Origin: Bradyrhizobium sp. ORS 285
Lineage (GTDB): Bacteria > Pseudomonadota > Alphaproteobacteria > Rhizobiales > Xanthobacteraceae
Length of the DNA: 64,000 nt
Assembly (NCBI RefSeq): GCF_900176205.1
Contig: NZ_LT859959.1
Location: forward strand, 7,181,001 to 7,245,000
Reading direction: 5' to 3'
Under the pieces are notes generated by a model. That model had not been told where the DNA came from. It saw only the letters and a program-made list of their open reading frames with translations, and made no database searches. The translations under genes were made by a program, and so were the position numbers. Every line of letters starts with the position of its first letter. Positions within the stretch are counted from its first letter, which is position 1. This document shows, in pieces, positions 35,128 to 43,601 of this stretch.

Positions 35128-35504
35128 CGCTTCCGGGCCGATCGCGGCTTCGGAAGCGGATGAGCGGCCCGCCAGGCGCTTTCGAGCGCGGTCCGCAGCA
35201 GGCGGACGTCGGCCTCCGCCAGCGTCACGGTGGTCCAGCCCTGGTCACCCCATTTGTTCGGCACGCGGCAAAATACGCCGGGCTGCAGGCCGGCATAGTG
35301 GCCCTGCTCCTCCGGCGTGAGCAGCAGGTTGGCGGATCGGCCATCCGCCGCCAAGGTCGCAAAGATCCGCTTGGCCTTGAACGCCGTGCGATCGAAATGC
35401 GCCGCTACCGTAGTGCCCGCGAACGACACAGCGAGGGTTTGAAATTCGCGACCGGTCATCTCGACCATCTTCGCATGCTCATGCTCGGGCGACATGATTA
35501 GCAT
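35124..35504 (-). CDS. MmcQ/YjbR-family protein
   Basis: The 126-residue protein fits the MmcQ/YjbR fold: AAHFDRTAFKAKRIFATLA, then ANLLLTPEEQGHYAGL, a CRVPNKWGDQGWTTVTL core and a C-terminal helix (VRLLRTALESAWRAA). The fold resembles small nucleic-acid-binding domains, but no function is established. Start may be 35504 or 35495. It overlaps the sigma mini-gene by 4 bp. Confidence 0.75.
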   Translation of the reverse strand: MLIMSPEHEHAKMVEMTGREFQTLAVSFAGTTVAAHFDRTAFKAKRIFATLAADGRSANLLLTPEEQGHYAGLQPGVFCRVPNKWGDQGWTTVTLAEADVRLLRTALESAWRAAHPLPKPRSARKR

Positions 35505-35620
35505 TCATGACGGCGCGCCGCCACGGGAACGTGAAACCGGGGCCTTTCGCGGGTTGATGCACGTCAAAACTACACGGTGTTGTTTTCGTAAGCTCACCGC
35601 CGTCAGATCAAAGGAGATCA

Positions 35621-36220
35621 ATGATGTCAGCGCAGAGCAGCATGAGCGTCTACCTGAACTGGGCCAAGGAACGCCTCCACGAGATGGATGCCGCATTGGA
35701 TGCGCTCGATATTAAGGCGGCCGAGGCGGAAGCCGCATCCAAGGTCAAGACCGCCGAGATCATGGCCGACCTGAAGAAGCGCCGCAGCGACCTCGAGACC
35801 CTGCTCAAGACCCAGGCGGCGGCCGGCGATGCGGCACTGGCCCAGGCGAAGACCGAACTGGACCAGCACTGGGCCGGCTTCGAAGCGCAGATGAAGACCT
35901 ATTTCGATACGGCCGGCCAGCAGGCGGTGCAGCAGCAGGCCATCTTCAAGGACATCGCGGCTGCGCAGGCGAAAGCCTGGCACGAGGCCGCCGACCGGTT
36001 TCGCGAGGCGGCCAGCGCCGGAGGCGCCAATGTCGAGACTGTTCTCGATCAGCTCAAATCGGACGCGACCCAGGCCGGAGCCCACCTCGACAAGCTGAAG
36101 CAGGCCGGCAGCGAGTCCTGGTCGGTGCTGAGCGCCGCCCTGAGCGAGTCCCGCAAGGCGTTCGACCAGGCTAATCAGGCGGCGTGGAATGCGCTGAAGG
36201 GATCGGGTCCGAAGAGTTGA
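35621..36220 (+). CDS. Coiled-coil protein of unknown function
   Basis: The 199-residue protein is nearly all helical and rich in Ala, Lys, Glu and Gln, with heptad-like stretches such as DIKAAEAEAASKVKTAEIMA and SDLETLLKTQAAAGDAALAQ. No Cys, no membrane segment and no signal peptide. AAAGGAGATCA precedes a double ATG (35621/35624). The composition resembles apolipoprotein- or phasin-like helical proteins; function unknown. Confidence 0.7.
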   Translation: MMSAQSSMSVYLNWAKERLHEMDAALDALDIKAAEAEAASKVKTAEIMADLKKRRSDLETLLKTQAAAGDAALAQAKTELDQHWAGFEAQMKTYFDTAGQQAVQQQAIFKDIAAAQAKAWHEAADRFREAASAGGANVETVLDQLKSDATQAGAHLDKLKQAGSESWSVLSAALSESRKAFDQANQAAWNALKGSGPKS

Positions 36221-36552
36221 CGGCGCACCATCCGTCACACTCGATGAGATCTCTTTGTTCTTGACGAGCCGATCCGGCCGGCGCTCGCGAGGTGTCGTGA
36301 ACGCTGAAAGATGAGGGATCGCCACGGCCTGCGCCATGCTCAGCCCGCGGCTCCCCGGCGCCAACCATGACTGCAGCAAGATCATGATGGGGAGGACCAG
36401 CCGAACGATACGGAGCAATGTCGCGCCCAAGATTCGAAGGGTTCAGTTGATTTATTAGTACCCCAGCAAACATCGGCCCATGGCGCTCTTAGCCCAGTGC
36501 AGCTTCGTTGAAGATGGGCTCGCCGCAGCTGCCCCCCGCCGCTTCAATCGCG
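36221..36552. other. Intergenic region, nothing assigned
   Basis: The 332 bp between convergent genes include an AT-richer stretch near 36440-36470. No gene, RNA or clear terminator is supported. Confidence 0.3.
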
Positions 36553-37299
36553 TCACTCGTCCCTCCGCTTCATCCCACCGTCGAGACCGGGATTGATCGC
36601 CAGCGTCGCTCCGGCCACGCCGCCGGCTTCGTAGGCGGTCATCGAGACCATGCGGCTCGCGCTGCGCGGAGCGCGCAGCCGCATGTCGAGCTTGCCGAAC
36701 TCGGCATCGACCACCGAGGTCTTGAGCACCACCAGGCCGCGGCCGGTCGAGGCGTTGACCTGATCGCGGCTCTTCTTCAGCGCGACTAGCCGCTCGGCGA
36801 TCGAGGCGACCATGCCGAGCGCGAAGGAGGCGTTGGCGAGGTGGCGGTGCTGGTGACGGAAGCGGGCGTAATCGATCGAGGTCTTGTAGCGGCCGAGCTC
36901 GGCGCGCACGGAATTGTCGATCAGCTCGGTCAGGTAATGCGCGACCTCGACATCCGCCGGCAGCCCGAAGAACACGTAGATGTTGTCGCCGGCCGCGTTC
37001 TTCTCCCGCCATACGCGGCAATCGCAGAACAGCGCGATGGCGCCGATGCAGTCATCGATCGGGATGCGCTTCTTGCGATGGGTCTCGTAGACCTTGCGCT
37101 CGCAGGACGAGGCCTTCAGCTCGAGGTCCGACAGCGACAGATCGTGACGGTCGAGCAGCTCGGCCACCTTGGCCGCCGCCGCCAGCGCCTCGTCCTCGGT
37201 GCAGCCATTGGCGATGGTCTTGGCACGCAAGGCCTGGATGCGCGCCTTGAGCTTGTCGAGCGCGACAGTGTCGGCGGCGGCATTGGAGGTCGGGCTCAC
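36553..37299 (-). CDS. DUF2786 domain protein
   Basis: The 248-residue protein has the DUF2786 helical hairpin near the N-terminus (LDKLKARIQALRAKTIANGC and EALAAAAKVAELLDRHDLSL), followed by a second domain with Cys residues (CERKVYETHRKKRIP, IALFCDCRVW) and a DUF7168-like part. Family members occur in phages and chromosomes; no function is known to me. Start is GTG. Confidence 0.7.
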   Translation of the reverse strand: MSPTSNAAADTVALDKLKARIQALRAKTIANGCTEDEALAAAAKVAELLDRHDLSLSDLELKASSCERKVYETHRKKRIPIDDCIGAIALFCDCRVWREKNAAGDNIYVFFGLPADVEVAHYLTELIDNSVRAELGRYKTSIDYARFRHQHRHLANASFALGMVASIAERLVALKKSRDQVNASTGRGLVVLKTSVVDAEFGKLDMRLRAPRSASRMVSMTAYEAGGVAGATLAINPGLDGGMKRRDE

Positions 37300-37609
37300 C
37301 GGTCAGTCTCCATCAGACGAGGACTCGAAGCGCGCGTATCGCGCCGTGCCGGCAGCGAGCTCACGAGCCCCCACGATCGCAATCGGCTTCGCTCCTTATA
37401 TCCTGGCTGATCCAATCCTGGCGCGTCGGATGGCTCGATCAGCGGCTTTTCCACGTCGTCCTCTTCGCCCCCGCCTGCCCGACCGACCGTGCAGCAAATT
37501 GAGACTGGTCGTGAAATGCGTGCCGGTTCCGAGATGGCGGGCACGCCGATGCGATGGCAAGATCGCGCTCCGCCGGCACGCGCCAATCCACGCAAGAAGG
37601 GAGCATGCG
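37300..37609. other. Intergenic region, promoter of the isomerase/dehydrogenase pair
   Basis: The 310 bp between divergent genes should hold two promoters. I see no repeat, RNA gene or additional coding region. Confidence 0.3.
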
Positions 37610-38665
37610 ATGAAGCAGATCAAGGGTCCCGCCATCTTTCTCGCGCAGTTCGCAGGCGATGCGGCGCCGTTCAATTCCTGGGAGTCGATCTGCGGCTGGG
37701 CCGCCTCGCTCGGCTATGAGGGGGTCCAGATCCCGACCTGGGACGGCCGGCTGTTCGATCTGCACAAGGCGTCCGAGTCGCAGGATTATGCCGATGAGGT
37801 GAACGGCATCGCGGCGCGCCATGGGCTGGCGATCACCGAGCTGTCGACGCATCTTCAAGGCCAGCTCGTGGCCGTTCACCCCGCCTATGATGCGGCGTTC
37901 GACGGGTTCGCGGCGCCGGAGGTGCGCGGCAATCCGGCGGCGCGCACGGCGTGGGCGGTCGACCAGGTCAAACGGGCCATCCTGGCGTCGCGACGGCTCG
38001 GGCTTAGCGCACATGCGACGTTTTCCGGCGCCTTGGCGTGGCCCTATATCTACCCGTGGCCGCAGCGTCCGGCGGGTCTCGTCGAGGCGGCATTCGATGA
38101 GCTGGCGCGGCGCTGGCGGCCGATCCTCGATCACGCCGAGGAGCATGGCGTCGATCTCGCCTACGAGATTCATCCCGGCGAGGACCTGCATGACGGCGTG
38201 TCCTACGAGATGTTCCTGCAGCGGGTGGGCAACCACAGGCGCGCCAATCTGCTCTACGACCCCTCGCACTTCGTTCTGCAGCAGCTCGATTATCTCGACT
38301 ACATCGACATCTATCATCAGCGCATCAAGGCGTTTCACGTCAAGGACGCCGAGTTCAATCCGACCGGACGCCAGGGCGTTTATGGCGGCTTCCAGGGCTG
38401 GGCCGATCGCGCCGGCCGCTTCCGCTCGCTCGGCGATGGCCAAGTCGATTTCGGCGCGATCTTCTCCAAGCTGACGCAATACGACTATGGCAGCTGGGCC
38501 GTGCTGGAATGGGAGTGCGCCATCAAGCATCCCGAGCAGGGCGCGCGCGAGGGCGCCGGCTTCATCAGGAGCCATATCATCGAGGTCACCGAAAAGGCAT
38601 TCGACGATTTCGCGGGCTCCGGCGCCGACGACATCGCGAACCGCAAGATGCTGGGCCTGGCTTGA
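37610..38665 (+). CDS. Sugar phosphate isomerase/epimerase (xylose isomerase-like TIM barrel)
   Basis: The product is 351 residues starting MKQIKGPAIFLAQFAGD, with AGGGAG upstream. The AP-endonuclease-2 superfamily fold shows in LGYEGVQIPTWD, AITELSTHLQGQL, VDLAYEIHPGEDLHDG with the metal-ligand Glu, NLLYDPSHFVLQQLD, IKAFHVKDAEF and the final AVLEWECAIKHPEQG. It probably isomerises or epimerises a keto-sugar or inositol derivative. The next gene, 12 bp downstream, is an NAD(P)-dependent sugar dehydrogenase, so the two likely act in one catabolic route. Confidence 0.82.
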   Translation: MKQIKGPAIFLAQFAGDAAPFNSWESICGWAASLGYEGVQIPTWDGRLFDLHKASESQDYADEVNGIAARHGLAITELSTHLQGQLVAVHPAYDAAFDGFAAPEVRGNPAARTAWAVDQVKRAILASRRLGLSAHATFSGALAWPYIYPWPQRPAGLVEAAFDELARRWRPILDHAEEHGVDLAYEIHPGEDLHDGVSYEMFLQRVGNHRRANLLYDPSHFVLQQLDYLDYIDIYHQRIKAFHVKDAEFNPTGRQGVYGGFQGWADRAGRFRSLGDGQVDFGAIFSKLTQYDYGSWAVLEWECAIKHPEQGAREGAGFIRSHIIEVTEKAFDDFAGSGADDIANRKMLGLA

Positions 38666-38677
38666 AGGGAGGAGCAG

Positions 38678-39853
38678 ATGGCCATCACGGCAAGCCATGA
38701 AGCTGGTCGACAGGCACGCATCCGCCTCGGCATGGTCGGCGGCGGACAGGGCGCCTTCATCGGCGCAGTGCATCGAATCGCCGCACGCATCGACGATCAG
38801 TTCGAGCTGGTCGCCGGCGCGCTCGCCTCCGACCCGGCCCGCGCCAAGGCCTCGGCGAGGGAGATCGGCATCGCCGACGATCGCGCCTATGGCTCGTTTG
38901 AAGACATGGCCAAGGCGGAAGCCGCGCGTCCCGACGGCATCGAGGCGGTCTCGATCGTCACGCCCAACCACATGCATGCCCCCATCGCGAAGGCCTTCCT
39001 GCGGGCCGGCATCCACGTCATCTGCGACAAGCCGCTGACGACCACCGTCGCGGAAGCCGAGGAGCTGGTGGCGCTGGTCCGGTCGACGGGCAAGGTGTTC
39101 GTCGTGACGCACAACTACACCGGCTATCCGATGGTGCGGCAGGCGCGGGCGATGGTGGCAAGCGGTGAGCTCGGCGATATCAGGCTGGTGCAGGCCGAAT
39201 ATCTCCAGGACTGGCTGACCGAGCGGCTCGAGCAGAGCGATCAGAAGCAGGCGGCGTGGCGCACCGATCCCGCCCGCTCCGGCCCGGGCGGCTGCATCGG
39301 CGACATCGGCACCCACGCCTACAATCTCGCCTGCTTCGTCAGCGGTCTCGCGCTCGATGAGCTGCTCGCGCAACTGACGACGTTCGTTCCGGGGCGGCGC
39401 CTCGACGATGACGTCCAGATCCTGCTGCGCTGGAAAGGCGGCGCCAAGGGCATGCTGTGGGCGAGCCAGGTCGCGGTCGGCCACGAGAACGGCCTGACCT
39501 TGCGCATCTCCGGCAGCAAAGGCGGCCTCGAATGGGCGCAGGAAAATCCGAACCAGCTCTGGTTCGCGCCCTATGGGCGGCCCAAGCAGCTCCTGATCCG
39601 CGGCGGCGCCGGCGCACTCGGCGCAGCCACGCGCGTCACCCGAATCCCCTCCGGCCACCCCGAGGGCTACCTGGAGGGCTTTGCCACCATCTACGCCGAA
39701 GCGGCGCACGCCATCCGGGCCGCGAGGGCCGGAGACAAGCCGGATCGGGAGGTGCTGTTCCCCACCGTCGATGACGGCCTGGCCGGAGTGAAGTTCATCG
39801 ACGCGGCGGTGAAGTCGTCGGCCGGTGGGGGTGCGTGGGTGCGGATGGGCTGA
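38678..39853 (+). CDS. Gfo/Idh/MocA-family oxidoreductase
   Basis: The 391-residue protein has the N-terminal Rossmann motif RLGMVGGGQGAFIGAVHR (residues 16-33), the family VTPNHMHAPIAKAFL and HVICDKPLTTT (the EKP-type catalytic Lys), and a C-terminal domain with GGCIGDIGTHAYNL containing the catalytic His. GGGAGGAGCAG precedes the ATG. It should oxidise or reduce a sugar or inositol with NAD(P). It forms a two-gene operon with the upstream isomerase. Confidence 0.88.
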   Translation: MAITASHEAGRQARIRLGMVGGGQGAFIGAVHRIAARIDDQFELVAGALASDPARAKASAREIGIADDRAYGSFEDMAKAEAARPDGIEAVSIVTPNHMHAPIAKAFLRAGIHVICDKPLTTTVAEAEELVALVRSTGKVFVVTHNYTGYPMVRQARAMVASGELGDIRLVQAEYLQDWLTERLEQSDQKQAAWRTDPARSGPGGCIGDIGTHAYNLACFVSGLALDELLAQLTTFVPGRRLDDDVQILLRWKGGAKGMLWASQVAVGHENGLTLRISGSKGGLEWAQENPNQLWFAPYGRPKQLLIRGGAGALGAATRVTRIPSGHPEGYLEGFATIYAEAAHAIRAARAGDKPDREVLFPTVDDGLAGVKFIDAAVKSSAGGGAWVRMG

Positions 39854-39945
39854 GGCAGAACGCCTTTCGAGAGGTTCTTTTCGCGGCAGCAGGGCTTGCA
39901 GTTGCGCCAGCCTCGACGCGTGCATGGCGATGAGCGTCTCTGCAC

Positions 39946-41277
39946 TCATGCGCGATAAGGCGCGACGCAGGCCGCGCAGTCCACTTTCGCGCGCAGCTGC
40001 GTCGCCAGCAGGTACAGCCCGCCGATCTTGCGATGGAGAAACAGCGTCGACGCCGGCGGCACATGCGTGAGGTCACGGTCGAGGCCGAGCGCAAGGCCGC
40101 GGTCGCGCAGCTCCGCGAGCAGGTCGTGGTGCGCGAAGTCGCAAGGTCCGCGCTGGCGCAGCGGAGCCATCGCGCGCAGGAACATGTCGACGATGGCGTC
40201 CTGGTGGCGTGGCGCTGTGGCCGCGTCGAAATAGCCGATGGTCTGCATCGCGGCGCGGCTCGCCTGATGGTCGGCATCGAGCCCGGCCGCCAGCAATGCG
40301 CGGAACGAGGCCTGCAGCTCCGGCGCGATGGGCCTGACAGCGCCGAAATCCAACAGCACGATTCGTCCGCCGTCCGGCGTAACGCGGAAATTGCCGGGAT
40401 TGGGATCGGTCTGCATCGTGCCGAACACGAACAGCTCGCGCAGGGTGAGGTCGATCAGCGCGGTCATGGCGGCATCGCGCGGCGAGGGCTCCGCCGTCGC
40501 CAGCGATGCGATCGGCCGGCTATCGACGAACTCCATCGCCAGCACCTCGGGCGTCGACAGCGCCGTCACCGGCGCAGGCACGATGAAGCGCGGATCGTCG
40601 CGAAGAAAATCGCTGAAGGCGCGTAGCTGCGCCGCCTCGGCGGCATAGTCGGCCTCCGCATGCAGCTGCGCCTTGGCGGCGGACAGCAGCGGCGAGATGT
40701 CCATCTCACGCGGCAGCAGGCCGGGCAGGCGCAGCAAGGTGGCGATGTTGTCGACGTCGCTGTCGATGCTCGCGCGCACGCCAGGATATTGCACCTTGAT
40801 GGCGAGGCGCTGGCCGTCCAGCGTCTCGGCGTGATGCACCTGGCCGATCGAGGCCGCCGCGAACGGCCGCATCTCGAAGCTTTTGAACCGCGCCCGCCAG
40901 CCGGTGCCCCAGACCCGCGCCAGCACGCGCTCGAGCTGCGGCGGCGGCATCGGCGGCGCCGCCTCCTGCAACTGAGCCAGCAGCGCCGCGGCCTCCTTCG
41001 GCAGCACCAGCCCCGGATCCAGCGACAGCATCTGTCCGAGCTTCATCGCCGCGCCGCGCAGTCCGGCGAGACCGCTGGCGAGCCGCATCGCCTGCGCCGG
41101 CGCCAACAACAGCTCCGGCAACCCCGGCCGCCGCCCCTGCGCGAGCTGCCGCAAGCCGTCTGTCACCGCCCCGCCCGCGATCCCCGCCGCAATCCCGCCC
41201 AGCCGCAACAGCCGCCCCGGCCGCGACGACGGCACGGCGGAGAAGCGTGGCAGCGGCCGGTCGAGGGTCGAATTCAT
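39946..41277 (-). CDS. ABC1/UbiB-family atypical kinase
   Basis: The product is 443 residues from MNSTLDRPLP; longer upstream frames lack support. Family hallmarks are the KxGQ motif in AAMKLGQMLS (77-84), the Ala-rich loop FAAASIGQVHHA (139-150), the Lys in LAIKVQYPGV (Lys161), the catalytic TDPNPGNF and the metal-binding LLDFGAVR. ABC1 proteins act as ATPases supporting ubiquinone or lipid metabolism at the membrane. Upstream of the start lies the second copy of the dispersed repeat. Confidence 0.87.
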   Translation of the reverse strand: MNSTLDRPLPRFSAVPSSRPGRLLRLGGIAAGIAGGAVTDGLRQLAQGRRPGLPELLLAPAQAMRLASGLAGLRGAAMKLGQMLSLDPGLVLPKEAAALLAQLQEAAPPMPPPQLERVLARVWGTGWRARFKSFEMRPFAAASIGQVHHAETLDGQRLAIKVQYPGVRASIDSDVDNIATLLRLPGLLPREMDISPLLSAAKAQLHAEADYAAEAAQLRAFSDFLRDDPRFIVPAPVTALSTPEVLAMEFVDSRPIASLATAEPSPRDAAMTALIDLTLRELFVFGTMQTDPNPGNFRVTPDGGRIVLLDFGAVRPIAPELQASFRALLAAGLDADHQASRAAMQTIGYFDAATAPRHQDAIVDMFLRAMAPLRQRGPCDFAHHDLLAELRDRGLALGLDRDLTHVPPASTLFLHRKIGGLYLLATQLRAKVDCAACVAPYRA

Positions 41278-41413
41278 CAGGTGAAACTCCAGGGCGGACG
41301 GCAGTGCATGGGAAGCAGACGGCAGCCCATGAAGAATACGAGCGAAACCTGCGTCCAGTTCTCCAATCCGGCGTGATGCCTGGCAGCGCACCCCACAGAG
41401 CCGCGGTCCCGCG

Positions 41414-41870
41414 GCGCCATGGCGCCCGAGTTGTGCCGGTCGTTCCGCCCTCGGAAGATGAGAGGGCGCGGGGAATGCCGGGCGCTGGCCGCAACCCATG
41501 GCCCGCCTGCAGAAAGAAAAGCAGGCGGCAGTCACCACAGGTTCAGCCGAGGACACCCGGCATTCCCCGCGCGATGGTTTTCACGCTTATGTCCGCGATC
41601 TCCCCGGTGTCCGGCTTGTTAGCCACCGTCGCTCTCCGGATCATCATGACCAGATGAGCTTAGCGCCAGCCTCGGGGCGCCAGGACCACGCGTCTTCACG
41701 TCCGCAAGCCTGCCGTTCGTCGGCGAGCATCACACCCGCTGCAGCAAACTCGCAGCCACCGCATCTCCGGCCCCACGTCTCGTGACGATCGCGAAGCGCC
41801 CCTCTCGCGGGCCGGGATGCGAAGAGAGAACCATGAATTCCGAAAAATGGCAAGATAATTATTTTTTACA
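41414..41870 (+). repeat. Dispersed structured repeat, copy 2 (with insertion)
   Basis: This region matches copy 1 at 32187-32505. Outer arms are GCGCGGGGAATGCCGGG (41466-41482) and CCCGGCATTCCCCGCGC (41556-41572). The inner hairpin CCGCCTGC/GCAGGCGG (41503-41528) has loop AGAAAGAAAA. The end motif CATGAATTCCGAAAAATGGC lies about 150 bp further away than in copy 1. Short open frames here are by-products of the repeat. From about 41830 to 42130 the sequence is AT-richer, and no gene is clear. Confidence 0.85.
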
Positions 41871-42133
41871 GAAACAACACGACCGGCGCGGCAAGCAAGA
41901 TAACGGAGATTGCCACCCTTTCCTAAAGACCGCGCTTGCTCACGTCATCGACGATACAGGCAGAGCGAGCTTCCCGGCGCAGCGACGCCTTGCCGAGAGT
42001 AGCCTATGTGAGAATCAGAACTCAGCCAGCCCGAGACGGCTTTTGCTAGGTCCCGGGCCAGTCTCGCAGAAACGCCCCCGGTCCGAGTCCGAAAGGATGG
42101 TTCTGGAGCACACCTTGATGAATGGGTGAAACG

Positions 42134-42160
42134 CCTATAGTTGTACACTAGACCTATAGG
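42134..42160. promoter_or_regulatory. Inverted repeat operator upstream of the PIN module
   Basis: CCTATAG (42134-42140) and CTATAGG (42154-42160) flank 13 bases. The repeat sits 18 bp before the antitoxin ATG and overlaps a possible -10 (TATAGT), as expected for antitoxin autoregulation. Confidence 0.65.
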
Positions 42161-42177
42161 AATGTCGGAGGGAAGCC

Positions 42178-42522
42178 ATGGTTGCCGTAAGCCTGTCGGC
42201 CAGCTTGGACGAACGCGACGCTCAGAAAATACGCGCGCTGGCCGCTCGGGAGCGCCGGTCCGTCTCCGGATTCATTTCGAATGCGGTGCTGGTGTTCGCA
42301 GACCTGCCCAAGGATCTCCGCGATACCTTGATCGAGCTCCGCGGCGAAGAGAGCCGCCACTTCGAAGACGCCGCGCGGGAGATGCTTGCCGCTGTGGCTC
42401 GCAGAAAATTCGATGTCGCCGCCCAGAGGCTGGCTGCCGAGGGAAAATTTCCTGCTCTGCGCGAAGATGCGACCGAGCAAGACATGCTCGACGAAGCCTC
42501 CGCTCTCATCCGAGGCCCTTAG
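42178..42522 (+). CDS. Probable ribbon-helix-helix antitoxin of a PIN module
   Basis: The 114-residue protein starts VAVSLSASLDERDAQKIRAL and continues with ARERRSVSGFISNAVLVF, which fits a ribbon-helix-helix DNA-binding fold. The C-terminal half is charged and helical, a plausible toxin-binding tail. GGAGGGAAGCC precedes the ATG. It lies 18 bp upstream of the PIN gene and below a palindromic operator. Assignment rests on fold-like pattern and context. Confidence 0.65.
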   Translation: MVAVSLSASLDERDAQKIRALAARERRSVSGFISNAVLVFADLPKDLRDTLIELRGEESRHFEDAAREMLAAVARRKFDVAAQRLAAEGKFPALREDATEQDMLDEASALIRGP

Positions 42523-42540
42523 GACAGGACTACCTCAGCA

Positions 42541-43149
42541 ATGCGGGTAAGCCTGGACGTCAATATCTTCGTCGCCCAGTTGCGTGCTCTGCAGGTGGGA
42601 CGAGGGGCAGGAGCTACTTCGGATCTAGTTGGCATGGTACGAGACATGCGCTGCGAAGCGGGCCCAATCCAGCTGGTATTGTCTTGGGAGATGATCGCGA
42701 CCCTTCAGAATGTCCTGGAAAGGCTAAGTTTCCCACCGGACACCATCTCGGACTTCATCTCCAGCCTCATCCTTCTGATGCGGACCGGACCCGAGTCGTT
42801 CGACCCTCACCTTCTGCCCGAGGGCGGCAGACATCTGGCGATGCAAGACCAAGAGGATGCGGGCGTGCTCGCATCCTCTATCGCCGCGCGCGTCGACCTT
42901 TTGGTGACCAACAATCTGGATGATTTTCAGATCAAAGATGCCGAAAAATTCGAGACGAGGGTCATCAAGCGCCGGGACGAGTCAGAACGTCAATTGCATG
43001 CTTTGGCCTATGAGCGGGCCGACGGCGTTTCGCTCGTCGTAGCGCATCCCATTGATGCGCGCGACTGGCTTGCTCAAGGACTGCTTCCTACTCCCGATCT
43101 GCTGCGCAGCTTGGCCTCAGCTACACCGAGTGGGCCACCGAGGTCGTGA
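42541..43149 (+). CDS. PIN-domain toxin (predicted ribonuclease)
   Basis: The 202-residue protein has the PIN acidic pattern: Asp in SLDVNIFVAQL (residue 6), an Asp/Glu region in LAMQDQEDAGVLASSIA, and LLVTNNLDDFQ with the final Asp. PIN proteins cleave RNA in a metal-dependent way and are usually silenced by the upstream antitoxin. The protein is longer than the typical 130-150 residues, with an extra C-terminal stretch. Lower GC than the neighbours suggests acquisition. Confidence 0.75.
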   Translation: MRVSLDVNIFVAQLRALQVGRGAGATSDLVGMVRDMRCEAGPIQLVLSWEMIATLQNVLERLSFPPDTISDFISSLILLMRTGPESFDPHLLPEGGRHLAMQDQEDAGVLASSIAARVDLLVTNNLDDFQIKDAEKFETRVIKRRDESERQLHALAYERADGVSLVVAHPIDARDWLAQGLLPTPDLLRSLASATPSGPPRS

Positions 43150-43405
43150 GTGACCCAGGCCGCCCTCGTCTACTTGGACGTACCAGGACTTCGGCAGCCC
43201 GTCGGTGCCGTCGGACACCGGTACCCGTGCTTCTTCACGGCGTCGTTGAGCTCGAAGGCGGCTGCTCCGCCCATACGCGGTCCTCGTCGAGATCGGTCGT
43301 CTCGAGGCTGAATTTGATCTCGGCCGGCATGCCGACGGCGACGAACCGTTTCGGCACACGTCGCCTGACCCGCAGGATCTGGACCGCGGATTTTCCAAGG
43401 CTCAA
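43150..43405 (-). pseudogene. Decayed fragment resembling a 3'-5' exonuclease C-terminus
   Basis: On the minus strand pieces of one protein appear in different frames. VPKRFVAVGMPAEIKFSLET and DLDEDRVWAE are in one frame, AFELNDAVKKHGYR in a second, and SDGTDGLPKSWYVQVDEGGL in a third. The series resembles the C-terminal end of DnaQ-like exonucleases of this bacterial group. At least two frameshifts are needed and no start remains. The assignment is from memory of the motif order and is moderate. Confidence 0.45.
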
Positions 43406-43511
43406 TCATGCGCAGACGGCGCACGTTGACCACACGTGTGTACCACCCGCCTGTTACGAAAGGTCTTGTTTTATAGCTTAAGCTGGAGTTCTCGCGGCTT
43501 TCAGCGCTTGG

Positions 43512-43601
43512 TGGCGGAGAGGGAGGGATTCGAACCCCCGATAGGCTTGCACCTATGCCGCATTTCGAGTGCGGTGCATTCAACCACTCTGCCACCTCTC
43601 C
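43512..43601 (-). tRNA. tRNA-Ser (anticodon CGA)
   Basis: The 90-base minus-strand gene folds as a class II tRNA. The acceptor stem starts GGAGAGG and pairs with CCTCTCC, the discriminator is G and CCA is encoded. The anticodon loop is CTCGAAA, giving CGA, which reads UCG serine. A long variable arm (GGCATAGGTGCAAGCCTATC) and GGTTCGAATCC T-arm are present. The 3' end faces the accessory patch at 41.3-43.4 kb. Confidence 0.96.

Noticed and set aside
37439..39949. An 836-codon open frame on the - strand
   Set aside because: It is antisense to the isomerase and Gfo/Idh/MocA genes, which have strong ribosome binding sites and family motifs.
41782..42129. Possible small gene starting MNSEKWQDNYFLQKQ
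   Set aside because: The ATG is part of the repeat's end motif, also present in copy 1 where the frame is closed; no family and no operon context.
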